Part shown: one piece after another, positions 1 through 5,353 of the stretch
Numbering within the stretch: the first letter of the stretch is position 1
Layout: each line of letters opens with the position of its first letter
NCBI GenBank assembly: GCA_045614925.1
Contig: JAZLDV010000053.1
Location: forward strand, 1-5,916
Origin: JAZLDV01 sp045614925
GTDB lineage: Bacteria; Bacillota_I; Bacilli_A; Erysipelotrichales; Coprobacillaceae
Direction of reading: 5' to 3'
DNA: 5,916 nt
Program-made: the position numbers and the translations under genes
Notes under the pieces: generated by a model
The model's database searches: none
The model's input: only the letters and a program-made list of their open reading frames with translations
Told to the model about the DNA's origin: nothing

Positions 1-11
1 TTAAGTGGTTT

Positions 12-33
12 TTGACAATGTTTATGCTATAAT
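12..33 (+). promoter_or_regulatory. Probable pyrFE promoter (extended -10)
   Basis: A perfect -10 box TATAAT lies at 28-33 and is preceded by TG at 25-26, giving the extended form TGCTATAAT. A perfect -35 box TTGACA is at 12-17, but only 10 bases separate the two boxes instead of the usual 16-18, so they cannot work as a normal pair. At the correct distance (about 5-10) the sequence GTGGTT is a poor -35. I infer that the extended -10 drives transcription, with a start near position 40 and a leader of about 20 nt. Such a leader has no room for a PyrR attenuator or other riboswitch. Confidence 0.6.
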
Positions 34-50
34 TAGAAAAAATAGATAGT

Positions 51-55
51 GGAGG
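51..55 (+). promoter_or_regulatory. Ribosome binding site of pyrF (decides the start)
   Basis: GGAGG sits 5 bases before the ATG at 61. An in-frame GTG at 49 overlaps this site, so it cannot be the start it serves. This fixes the pyrF start at 61. Confidence 0.85.
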
Positions 56-60
56 AATTT

Positions 61-771
61 ATGGAAAACAGTAGAATTTGTATTGCTTTAGATTTTCAGA
101 CAAAAGCAGAAGTAGAAGCGTTCTTAGATCGTTTTGAAGAAGAAAAATTATATGTTAAAGTAGGAATGGAATTATTCTATGGAGAAGGTATTGAAATGAT
201 TAATGCCATCAAGGAAAGAGGACATAAGATCTTCTTAGACTTAAAATTACATGATATTCCTAATACTGTAAAAAGCGCTATGAAACAGTTAGCAAAATTA
301 GATGTAGATATGGTTAATGTTCATGCAAGCGGAAGCAGAGCCATGATGAAAGCAGCCATTGAAGGATTAGAAGAAGGAAAAACAGGAAATCACAGACCAT
401 TATGTATTGCTGTGACATGCCTTACATCATTAGATCAGGAAGTATTAGACAATGAATTACTAATTCATGATGCATTAGAAGATGTTGTATTATCATGGGC
501 TAAGAATGCTAAGGAAGCAGGGTTAGACGGTGTTGTATGCTCACCATTAGAATCAAAAGTCATTCATGATGAATTAGGAGAAGAATTCCTAACAGTCACA
601 CCAGGAATCAGATTAGCAGAAGATTCAGTAAATGACCAAAAACGTGTAACAACACCAGAAATGGCAAGAGAATTGACATCAAGCTATATCGTAGTAGGAA
701 GAACAATCACAAGAGCAGCAGATCCAGTTGCAACATATAGAGAAGTATATAGACAGTTTCAAGGAGAATAA
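61..771 (+). CDS. pyrF: Orotidine 5'-phosphate decarboxylase
   Basis: This enzyme decarboxylates OMP to UMP, the last step of de novo pyrimidine synthesis, in the cytoplasm. The 236-residue length is typical of the bacterial short form. Counting from the ATG at 61, the family residues fall where expected: Asp11 in IALDF, Lys33 in YVKVG, and the catalytic set Asp60-x-Lys62-x-x-Asp65 in FLDLKLHDIPNTV. The C-terminal VVGRTIT segment carries the phosphate-binding Arg. These positions match, as I recall, those of Bacillus subtilis PyrF, which supports the ATG over the in-frame GTG at 49. pyrE follows 35 bases later with no terminator between, so the two are likely co-transcribed. Arg codons are mostly AGA (10 of 12), unlike pyrE. 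Identification is secure. Confidence 0.97.
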   Translation: MENSRICIALDFQTKAEVEAFLDRFEEEKLYVKVGMELFYGEGIEMINAIKERGHKIFLDLKLHDIPNTVKSAMKQLAKLDVDMVNVHASGSRAMMKAAIEGLEEGKTGNHRPLCIAVTCLTSLDQEVLDNELLIHDALEDVVLSWAKNAKEAGLDGVVCSPLESKVIHDELGEEFLTVTPGIRLAEDSVNDQKRVTTPEMARELTSSYIVVGRTITRAADPVATYREVYRQFQGE

Positions 772-806
772 TTATATAAGTCTAAAATGACTAAGGAGGT
801 AATATA

Positions 807-1487
807 ATGGAACAATACAAAAAAGAATTTATTCAATTTATGGTTGATAGTAAAGTTTTAAAATTCGGTGAATTTACTTTAAAAAGTGGACGTAAATCTC
901 CATTCTTTATGAATGCAGGTGGATATGTTACAGGTTCACAATTAAAAAAATTAGGAGAATACTATGCAAAAGCAATCCATGATAAATATGGAGATGATTT
1001 TGATGTGTTATTTGGGCCAGCTTATAAAGGAATTCCTTTAGCAGTCGTTACTGCTATGGCATATAGTGATTTATATGGTAAAGAAGTACGTTATTGTTCA
1101 GATCGTAAAGAAGAAAAAGATCATGGAGCTGATAAAGGAAGCTTCTTAGGAAGTAAATTATATGATGGTGATCGTGTAATCATGATTGAAGATGTAACTA
1201 CATCTGGAAAATCTATGGAAGAAACAGTACCTAAAGTAAAAGGTGCAGCTGATGTAACAATTGTTGGATTAATGGTATCTTTAAATCGTATGGAAATTGG
1301 TAAGGGTGGAGAAAAATGTGCTCTTGATGAAGTTAAAGATTTATATGGATTTGATACTGCAGCAATCGTTGATATGAGTGAAGTTGTTGAATGCTTATAT
1401 AACAAAGAAATTAATGGTGAAGTATTAATTGATGATACATTAAAAGCAGCAATTGATGCTTATTATGACCAATACGGAGTAAAATAG
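807..1487 (+). CDS. pyrE: Orotate phosphoribosyltransferase
   Basis: This enzyme transfers the phosphoribosyl group of PRPP to orotate to make OMP, the substrate of the pyrF product just upstream. A strong site TAAGGAGGT (792-800) lies 6 bases before the ATG. The 226-residue protein has the type I phosphoribosyltransferase fold signature: the PRPP-binding motif VIMIEDVTTSGKS at residues 124-136, the FGPAYKGIPLA segment at 69-79, and the flexible catalytic loop RKEEKDHG at 100-107 with Arg100, Lys101, Lys104 and His106. The N-terminal FTLKSGRKSPFFMN segment is the usual orotate/PRPP contact region. It is slightly longer than the common form of about 210 residues. All five Arg codons are CGT. 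The gene ends at a terminator shared with the convergent gene. Confidence 0.97.
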   Translation: MEQYKKEFIQFMVDSKVLKFGEFTLKSGRKSPFFMNAGGYVTGSQLKKLGEYYAKAIHDKYGDDFDVLFGPAYKGIPLAVVTAMAYSDLYGKEVRYCSDRKEEKDHGADKGSFLGSKLYDGDRVIMIEDVTTSGKSMEETVPKVKGAADVTIVGLMVSLNRMEIGKGGEKCALDEVKDLYGFDTAAIVDMSEVVECLYNKEINGEVLIDDTLKAAIDAYYDQYGVK

Positions 1488-1496
1488 TAAAAAAAC

Positions 1497-1520
1497 AAAA
1501 AGGAGGTTCGCCTCCTTTTT
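1497..1520. terminator. Bidirectional intrinsic terminator between pyrE and the pseudouridine synthase gene
   Basis: A perfect 10-bp stem AAAAAGGAGG / CCTCCTTTTT (1497-1506 and 1511-1520) closes a TTCG loop. The + strand has a T run at 1516-1520. On the - strand the stem is followed by TTTTTGTTTTTTT. It can therefore stop transcription of pyrFE from the left and of the - strand gene from the right. The stop codon of the - strand gene (1519-1521) overlaps the end of the stem. Confidence 0.9.
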
Positions 1521-2118
1521 ATATGTAAATATTTGTAAATTCTGGTTCATTTTCAAAAGATACTTCTTTATTTAAGTAAGGGAATGTCAATTTATAAGAA
1601 TATAATAAAGGTGAAGTACGTTTATCTTTAGAACCATATTTGTGATCTCCTACAAGAGGATGACCTCTTGAAGAAAATTGAACTCTAATCTGATGAGATC
1701 TTCCTGTATATAAACGTACATGAACTAAAGATGTATCTTGATAAGTTGCTAGACGTGTATATTCAAGTTTTGCTTTCTTTACTCCTTTACGCTCTTTTTT
1801 CGCAACAAATACTTTATTCTTTCTAGAATCTTTAAATAAGAAATCTTCTAGAATATCATGTTCATCTACTATTCCATGAACAATAGCCTTATATTCTTTA
1901 ATCATTTTATTTTCCTGTATAACCTTAGATAAATAAGCAGCAGTATGTTTATTTCTAGCATAAACCATAATACCACCTACATTTAAATCCAATCTATGAA
2001 CAACAAAGAATTCCCCATCTAATTCTTTTTTTAATTCATCAATCATACCATGTTCACTATCAATACCTATAGGTTTAATACATATAACTATATTTTTATC
2101 ACTAAATTGTATTTCCAT
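1519..2118 (-). CDS. RluA-family pseudouridine synthase
   Basis: Enzymes of this family isomerise specific uridines to pseudouridine in rRNA or tRNA. The 199-residue protein is a bare catalytic domain with no N-terminal S4 RNA-binding domain. It opens with the typical segment NIVICIKPIGI (residues 9-19). The catalytic motif is VHRLDLNVGG, with Asp44 as the expected nucleophile. The C-terminal motif GRSHQIRVQF (139-148) and GHPLVGDHKYG (152-162) are diagnostic. The residues after HRLD read LNVGG, where many members have xxTSG. The site AGGAG (2125-2129) lies 6 bases upstream of the ATG, supporting this start. The gene is monocistronic, convergent with pyrE and divergent from the patatin gene. 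The RNA target cannot be told from sequence; RluA, RluC, RluD and TruC-like proteins share these motifs. Confidence 0.9.
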   Translation of the reverse strand: MEIQFSDKNIVICIKPIGIDSEHGMIDELKKELDGEFFVVHRLDLNVGGIMVYARNKHTAAYLSKVIQENKMIKEYKAIVHGIVDEHDILEDFLFKDSRKNKVFVAKKERKGVKKAKLEYTRLATYQDTSLVHVRLYTGRSHQIRVQFSSRGHPLVGDHKYGSKDKRTSPLLYSYKLTFPYLNKEVSFENEPEFTNIYI

Positions 2119-2140
2119 AAATTTCTCCTATTTTTTTTAT

Positions 2141-2149
2141 ATTTTAACA
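2141..2149 (-). promoter_or_regulatory. Candidate promoter of the pseudouridine synthase gene
   Basis: Read on the - strand, this stretch is TGTTAAAAT, an extended -10 (TG at 2149-2148, TAAAAT at 2146-2141). It predicts a start near 2134 and a leader of about 15 nt that just includes the ribosome binding site. No convincing -35 is seen 16-18 bases upstream. In such AT-rich DNA this remains a candidate. Confidence 0.4.
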
Positions 2150-2175
2150 CTATATGAATAAAAATAAAGTATAAT
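2144..2175 (+). promoter_or_regulatory. Candidate promoter of the patatin-like gene
   Basis: TATAAT at 2170-2175 is a perfect -10 lying 21 bases before the start codon. The best -35-like sequence, TTAACA at 2144-2149, is 20 bases away, longer than the preferred 17. At 17 bases the sequence is ACACTA, a poor match. The -10 is likely used, while the -35 is uncertain. Confidence 0.45.
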
Positions 2176-2183
2176 ATAGTTTG

Positions 2184-2190
2184 GGAAGTG
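2184..2190 (+). promoter_or_regulatory. Ribosome binding site of the patatin-like gene (decides the start)
   Basis: GGAAGTG, one mismatch from GGAGGTG, lies 6 bases before the ATG at 2197. The in-frame GTG at 2188 is inside this site and is not a plausible start. Confidence 0.65.
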
Positions 2191-2196
2191 AATTTT

Positions 2197-3051
2197 ATGA
2201 GTAAAGTTTGTTTTGTATTAGAAGGTGGCAGTATGCGTGGAATGTATACTGCAGGTATTTTAGATATTTTTATGGATCATGGTATTGAAACTGATGGAAT
2301 TATTGGTGTTTCTGCAGGGGCATTATTTGCTCCTAATTATTACTCTAAACAAAGAGGAAGAGCACTTAGATATAATAGAAGATATGCTAGAGATTTAAGA
2401 AATATGAGTTTCTTATCATTTTTATTCACTGGTAATTTAGTGAATAAAAAATTTGCTTATTATGATATTACATTAAAACATGATATTTTCGATAATGATA
2501 CATATAAAAAGAATTACAAAGGTTACTATGTTACAGTTACGAATATAGAAACTGGAGAAGCTGAATATTTAGAATTAAAGGATGTTATTAAAGATATGGA
2601 AATATTACGTGCAACTGCAGCAATTCCTGTTGTTTCAAAGATCGTGACTATAGATGGTAAGAAATATTTAGATGGAGGAGTTGCGGATTCTATTCCTGTA
2701 TTGAAAGCAAAACAGATGGGATATGATAAGATTATAGTCATTCTAACAAGACATAATGGCTATAAAAAAGAGCCTATTTCATCTCGTTTATTAAAAATCG
2801 TTAAGATTCTTTATAAGAAGTATCCTAAATTTATAGAAGTGATGGAGAATAGATATAAAGTTTATAATGAAACTTTAGAAATGATAAAAGAATTAGAAAA
2901 TAATAATGAAATATTTGTATTTAGACCTAGTAAGCCTATTAAATTAAGTACGATTGTCAGAAATCCAGATGATCTTTTGAGAGTCTATAATTTAGGGGTA
3001 AATGATGCGAATAAACAGTTAGAAAAATTAAAAGAATATATCAGATCATAA
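2197..3051 (+). CDS. Patatin-like phospholipase (YjjU-like)
   Basis: Patatin-like proteins are lipid acyl hydrolases with a Ser-Asp dyad. The 284-residue protein shows all parts: an oxyanion-hole loop EGGSMRGMYTAG at residues 9-20, the nucleophile elbow GVSAG with Ser39, and the catalytic Asp159 in YLDGG (157-161). The pattern GGxxRGxYTAGILD and the overall length resemble the E. coli YjjU type of patatin protein. There is no signal peptide or membrane segment, so a cytoplasmic or inner-leaflet role is expected. The C-terminal part, from about residue 190, is rich in Lys and Arg and lacks recognisable motifs; it could contact membrane phospholipid, but that is a guess. The gene stands alone between its own promoter and terminator. 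The physiological substrate is unknown. Confidence 0.9.
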   Translation: MSKVCFVLEGGSMRGMYTAGILDIFMDHGIETDGIIGVSAGALFAPNYYSKQRGRALRYNRRYARDLRNMSFLSFLFTGNLVNKKFAYYDITLKHDIFDNDTYKKNYKGYYVTVTNIETGEAEYLELKDVIKDMEILRATAAIPVVSKIVTIDGKKYLDGGVADSIPVLKAKQMGYDKIIVILTRHNGYKKEPISSRLLKIVKILYKKYPKFIEVMENRYKVYNETLEMIKELENNNEIFVFRPSKPIKLSTIVRNPDDLLRVYNLGVNDANKQLEKLKEYIRS

Positions 3052-3073
3052 ATGAAAAAATATATTGTTTTAT

Positions 3074-3112
3074 AAAGGGAAAAATGCAATTTTTATTGCT
3101 TTTTTTTCCTTT
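3074..3112 (+). terminator. Intrinsic terminator after the patatin-like gene
   Basis: GCAAT (3086-3090) pairs with ATTGC (3095-3099) around a TTTT loop. The stem extends, after one T-T mismatch, through AAAAA (3080-3084) with TTTTT (3101-3105). Eight T follow the core stem (3100-3107). The core is weak but the T run is long. An outer AAAGGG / CCTTT pairing may add stability. Confidence 0.75.
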
Positions 3113-3130
3113 CTCATGTATAAGTATATT
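3096..3130 (+). promoter_or_regulatory. Candidate promoter of the tagGHD operon
   Basis: Two -10-like hexamers lie side by side, TATAAG at 3119-3124 and TATATT at 3125-3130. TTGCTT at 3096-3101 is 17 bases before the first, but it matches the -35 consensus only in TTG and lies within the preceding terminator. A promoter is expected here because a terminator precedes and a strong ribosome binding site (GGAGG, 3144-3148) follows. The exact boxes are uncertain. Confidence 0.3.
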
Positions 3131-3154
3131 GTTGTGAAATAGTGGAGGATAATT

Positions 3155-3979
3155 ATGTTAAAAAGTTTATTGTTTGTATTAAAAGAAAACTTTACTAATT
3201 TGTTTAGAATATATTCAATTACGAGATATGAACTATTATCTGAAATGAGAGAATCAAAGTTAGGTTTATTCTGGAACTTTGCTCATCCTCTTATTCAGGT
3301 ATTAACTTATTGGTTTGCATTTGGTATTGTATTTAATAAAAAAGATGTTGTATCTTATGGAGTAGAAGTTCCTTATATTTATTGGATGATGGGTGGAATT
3401 GTTGTATGGTTCTTTATTTCACCTGCGATTACAAATGGATGTAATGCGATTTATTCAAAAAGAAATGTAATTACAAAGATGAAGTTTCCGGTAAGTATTT
3501 TACCTGCGACAGTTATCTTAAAAGAATTATTTAATCATTTATGTTTATTATTGATTGTTGTGATTGCATTATTGTTAGGAGGATTTTATCCTACTGTTCA
3601 TTGGTTAGGACTTATTTATTATATGTTCTGTGCAGTATTATTAGGTATTTCATTATCTATGACTTTATCTGTATTAAATATGTTAGCAAGAGATGTAAGA
3701 AAGTTAGTTCTTGCTTGTATGCGTTTATTATTATATGTAACACCAGTATTATGGAATTTAGAGTCAGTGAATCATTTACCAGCAATTGTAACATACATTA
3801 TGAAAGCTAATCCTATTTATTATATTATTCAAGGATATAGAGATTGTTTCTTCTTTAATCAAGGGATTTTAGCTTATAATGGGTCTATGATTGTATTTTG
3901 GGTAGAGACTATTGCTTTATTCGTATTTGGTAGTTATATTATGTGTAAGTTTAAAAAGAAATTTATTGATTTAATTTAA
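3155..3979 (+). CDS. tagG: Teichoic acid ABC exporter permease (TagG/TarG type)
   Basis: This is the membrane subunit of an ABC-2 type exporter that moves undecaprenyl-linked wall polymer across the cytoplasmic membrane, working with the ATPase encoded next. The 274 residues match the usual length for the family. An N-terminal amphipathic region with ITRYELLSEMRESKLG (about 22-37) leads into LFWNFAHPLIQVLTYWF, the conserved start of the first membrane helix. About six hydrophobic helices can be seen, near residues 40-60, 75-95, 125-144, 150-175, 183-200 and 245-266. The segment ARDVRKLV (178-185) between helices 4 and 5 is typical of polysaccharide exporters. GGAGG lies 6 bases before the ATG. 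Pairing with TagH and TagD favours teichoic acid over O-antigen or capsule; other glycerol-phosphate polymers remain possible. Confidence 0.88.
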   Translation: MLKSLLFVLKENFTNLFRIYSITRYELLSEMRESKLGLFWNFAHPLIQVLTYWFAFGIVFNKKDVVSYGVEVPYIYWMMGGIVVWFFISPAITNGCNAIYSKRNVITKMKFPVSILPATVILKELFNHLCLLLIVVIALLLGGFYPTVHWLGLIYYMFCAVLLGISLSMTLSVLNMLARDVRKLVLACMRLLLYVTPVLWNLESVNHLPAIVTYIMKANPIYYIIQGYRDCFFFNQGILAYNGSMIVFWVETIALFVFGSYIMCKFKKKFIDLI

Positions 3980-3985
3980 GAGGTG
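3978..3985 (+). promoter_or_regulatory. Ribosome binding site of tagH overlapping the tagG stop codon
   Basis: AAGAGGTG begins inside the TAA stop of tagG (3977-3979) and lies 5 bases before the ATG of tagH. This arrangement suggests translational coupling, which would keep permease and ATPase amounts matched. Confidence 0.7.
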
Positions 3986-3990
3986 GGACT

Positions 3991-4794
3991 ATGAAAGAAT
4001 ACGCTATTGAATTTAAAAATGTATCTAAGATCTTTACTCTTAAATCTAAAGGAAAAAAGAAAAAGAATAAAAGTTTTTATGCTTTAAAAGATATTTCTTT
4101 TTCTATAGAAAAAGGTGAAGTTGTTGGTATTTTAGGTACGAATGGATCAGGTAAATCAACAATGTCTGTAATTTTAGCTGGAATTAGTGATATTGATTCT
4201 GGTGAAATGATTATTAATGGAGAACAGGCTTTAATTGCGATTAATACTGGATTAAATGCACAATTAACTGGATTAGAAAATATTGAGTTAAAAGGAGCAT
4301 TGTTAGGTTTAAGTAAGAAAAGAATTAAAGAGATTACTGATGGTGTTATTGAGTTTGCAGAAATCGGAGATTTCTTATATCAGCCAGTTAAGACTTATTC
4401 AAGTGGGATGAAGTCTCGTTTAGGTTTCTCTATTAATTTATGTTTAGATCCTGATATTTTAATTGTCGATGAAGCTTTATCGGTAGGAGATAAAGGTTTT
4501 GCACAAAAATGTATCAGAAAAATGGAAGAATTAAAAGCTCAAGGAAAAACAATTATTTTTATTTCTCACTCTTTACCACAAGTAAGAAGTTTCTGTACTA
4601 AAGCAATGTGGATTGAAGCAGGTATGTTAAAAGAATATGGTGAAATTAATGAAGTATGTGATCATTATGCAGAATATGTAGATTACTATAATAGTTTAAC
4701 TGCAGCTCAAAAGAAAAAAGAAAGAGATGAAAAATTTAAAAAACGTGTTTTCGAGAATAAGAAAAAAGGATTGTTCGCAAGAATATTTGGGTAG
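3991..4794 (+). CDS. tagH: Teichoic acid ABC exporter ATPase (TagH/TarH type)
   Basis: This cytoplasmic ATPase powers export through the TagG permease. In order, the 267-residue protein shows Walker A GTNGSGKST (49-57), the signature YSSGMKSRLGF (136-146) in the form typical of polysaccharide and teichoic acid exporters rather than LSGGQ, Walker B ILIVDEAL (156-163) with catalytic Glu161, the D-loop SVGD (164-167) and the switch His193. A Lys-rich loop (KGKKKKNK, 20-27) sits before the first domain strand pair, and the C-terminal tail from about 235 is also strongly basic. The length resembles Staphylococcus TarH; the Bacillus subtilis TagH is about twice as long with an extra C-terminal region, which is absent here. 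It starts 11 bases after tagG ends. Confidence 0.9.
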   Translation: MKEYAIEFKNVSKIFTLKSKGKKKKNKSFYALKDISFSIEKGEVVGILGTNGSGKSTMSVILAGISDIDSGEMIINGEQALIAINTGLNAQLTGLENIELKGALLGLSKKRIKEITDGVIEFAEIGDFLYQPVKTYSSGMKSRLGFSINLCLDPDILIVDEALSVGDKGFAQKCIRKMEELKAQGKTIIFISHSLPQVRSFCTKAMWIEAGMLKEYGEINEVCDHYAEYVDYYNSLTAAQKKKERDEKFKKRVFENKKKGLFARIFG

Positions 4795-4797
4795 GAG
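4792..4797 (+). promoter_or_regulatory. Ribosome binding site of tagD overlapping the tagH stop codon
   Basis: TAGGAG includes the TAG stop of tagH (4792-4794) and lies 5 bases before the ATG of tagD. This is the second stop-overlapping site in the operon and again suggests coupled translation. Confidence 0.7.
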
Positions 4798-4802
4798 AAA
4801 GT

Positions 4803-5192
4803 ATGAAAAAAGTTATTACTTATGGAACATTTGACTTATTTCATGTAGGTCATTTAAATATTTTAAAAAGAGCAAAAGAATTAGGTGATTATTTAGTTGT
4901 TGCGGTATCAAGTGATCAGTTTAATGCTTTAAAAGGTAAAAAATGTGTTATTCCTGATTATGAAAGAATGGCTATTGTAGAAGCAATTAAGTATGTAGAT
5001 GAAGTTATCCCTGAACATAACTGGGAACAAAAAATCAGTGATGTAAAAGAACATGATATTGATGTATTTGTTATGGGAGCAGATTGGGAAGGTCATTTTG
5101 ATTTCTTAAAAGATTATTGTGAAGTTATCTATCTTCCTAGAACACCTAATATTTCTACAACACAATTAAAAGAAGAATTAAGTAGCAGATAA
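4803..5192 (+). CDS. tagD: Glycerol-3-phosphate cytidylyltransferase
   Basis: TagD joins CTP and sn-glycerol 3-phosphate to give CDP-glycerol, the activated donor for poly(glycerol phosphate) teichoic acid. The protein is 129 residues, the same length as B. subtilis TagD, and is alignable along its whole length from memory. The nucleotidyltransferase motif YGTFDLFHVGH (7-17) contains the HxGH set, His14 and His17. Other hallmarks are LGDYLVVAVSSD (27-38), EHNWEQK (71-77), FVMGADWEG (89-97) and the C-terminal PRTPNISTT (112-120), whose Arg and Ser-Thr-Thr bind the nucleotide. It is third in the operon, 8 bases after tagH. This placement ties the exporter to a glycerol-phosphate polymer. Glycerophosphotransferases of the TagB/TagF type are not in the window. 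Confidence 0.95.
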   Translation: MKKVITYGTFDLFHVGHLNILKRAKELGDYLVVAVSSDQFNALKGKKCVIPDYERMAIVEAIKYVDEVIPEHNWEQKISDVKEHDIDVFVMGADWEGHFDFLKDYCEVIYLPRTPNISTTQLKEELSSR

Positions 5193-5216
5193 GATACTCA
5201 TTGAGTATCTTTTTTT
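5192..5216 (+). terminator. Intrinsic terminator of the tagGHD operon
   Basis: AGATACTC (5192-5199) pairs perfectly with GAGTATCT (5203-5210) around a three-base loop, followed by a run of seven T (5210-5216). The stem begins at the last base of the tagD stop codon. Confidence 0.9.
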
Positions 5217-5274
5217 ATTTTTTAAAAGTAAATTAAGAAGATAATTTGTATATATAAGTATAAAAGAAAATAAC

Positions 5275-5282
5275 AAAGAGGA
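5275..5282 (+). promoter_or_regulatory. Orphan Shine-Dalgarno-like sequence
   Basis: AAAGAGGA is a good ribosome binding sequence, but no ATG, GTG or TTG occurs in the next 15 bases. The first ATG is 28 bases further on, at 5311, too far for this site unless RNA folding brings them together. It may be the remnant of a lost start or may be chance. Confidence 0.3.
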
Positions 5283-5297
5283 ATAAAAGAAGCAGAT

Positions 5298-5353
5298 CTC
5301 ATCCTAAAAGATGGAAGTATCATCTTGGTCAAATGAGCGGATATTCATCTTTT
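5298..5353 (+). repeat. Nested and alternative inverted repeats over the start of the small ORF
   Basis: CTCAT (5298-5302) pairs with ATGAG (5333-5337), and inside it AAGATG (5308-5313) pairs with CATCTT (5321-5326). The same left arm, extended to AAAAGATG (5306-5313), can instead pair with CATCTTTT (5346-5353). The two foldings exclude each other, and both bury the ATG at 5311. No T run follows, so this is not a simple terminator. In AT-rich DNA, stems this short can occur by chance. Confidence 0.35.

Noticed and set aside
49..60. GTG at 49 as the pyrF start
   Set aside because: It overlaps the GGAGG ribosome binding site. The ATG at 61 has ideal spacing and puts the catalytic residues at their usual positions.
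1..60. PyrR-binding attenuator or riboswitch before pyrF
   Set aside because: The predicted leader is only about 20 nt, with no terminator/antiterminator pair and no conserved PyrR loop.
1121..1405. Antisense open frame within pyrE
   Set aside because: It is fully opposite a confidently identified gene, has no ribosome binding site and no recognisable motif.
2188..2196. GTG at 2188 as the patatin gene start
   Set aside because: It lies inside the ribosome binding site GGAAGTG, while the ATG at 2197 has a 6-base spacer and begins directly at the conserved first strand.
2526..2741. Antisense open frame within the patatin gene
   Set aside because: It lies opposite the catalytic Asp region of a real gene, and its composition is that of a shadow frame.
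3541..3810. Alternative-frame open stretch within tagG
   Set aside because: Its Ile/Cys/Tyr-rich product is an off-frame reading of membrane helices. The tagG frame is clearly the real one.
5193..5310. A second gene or riboswitch between tagD and the small ORF
   Set aside because: Beyond the terminator, AT-rich promoter-like hexamers such as TATAAG (5253-5258) and TATAAA (5259-5264) and the orphan ribosome binding sequence, I could not support any further feature. No -35 pairs well with those hexamers.
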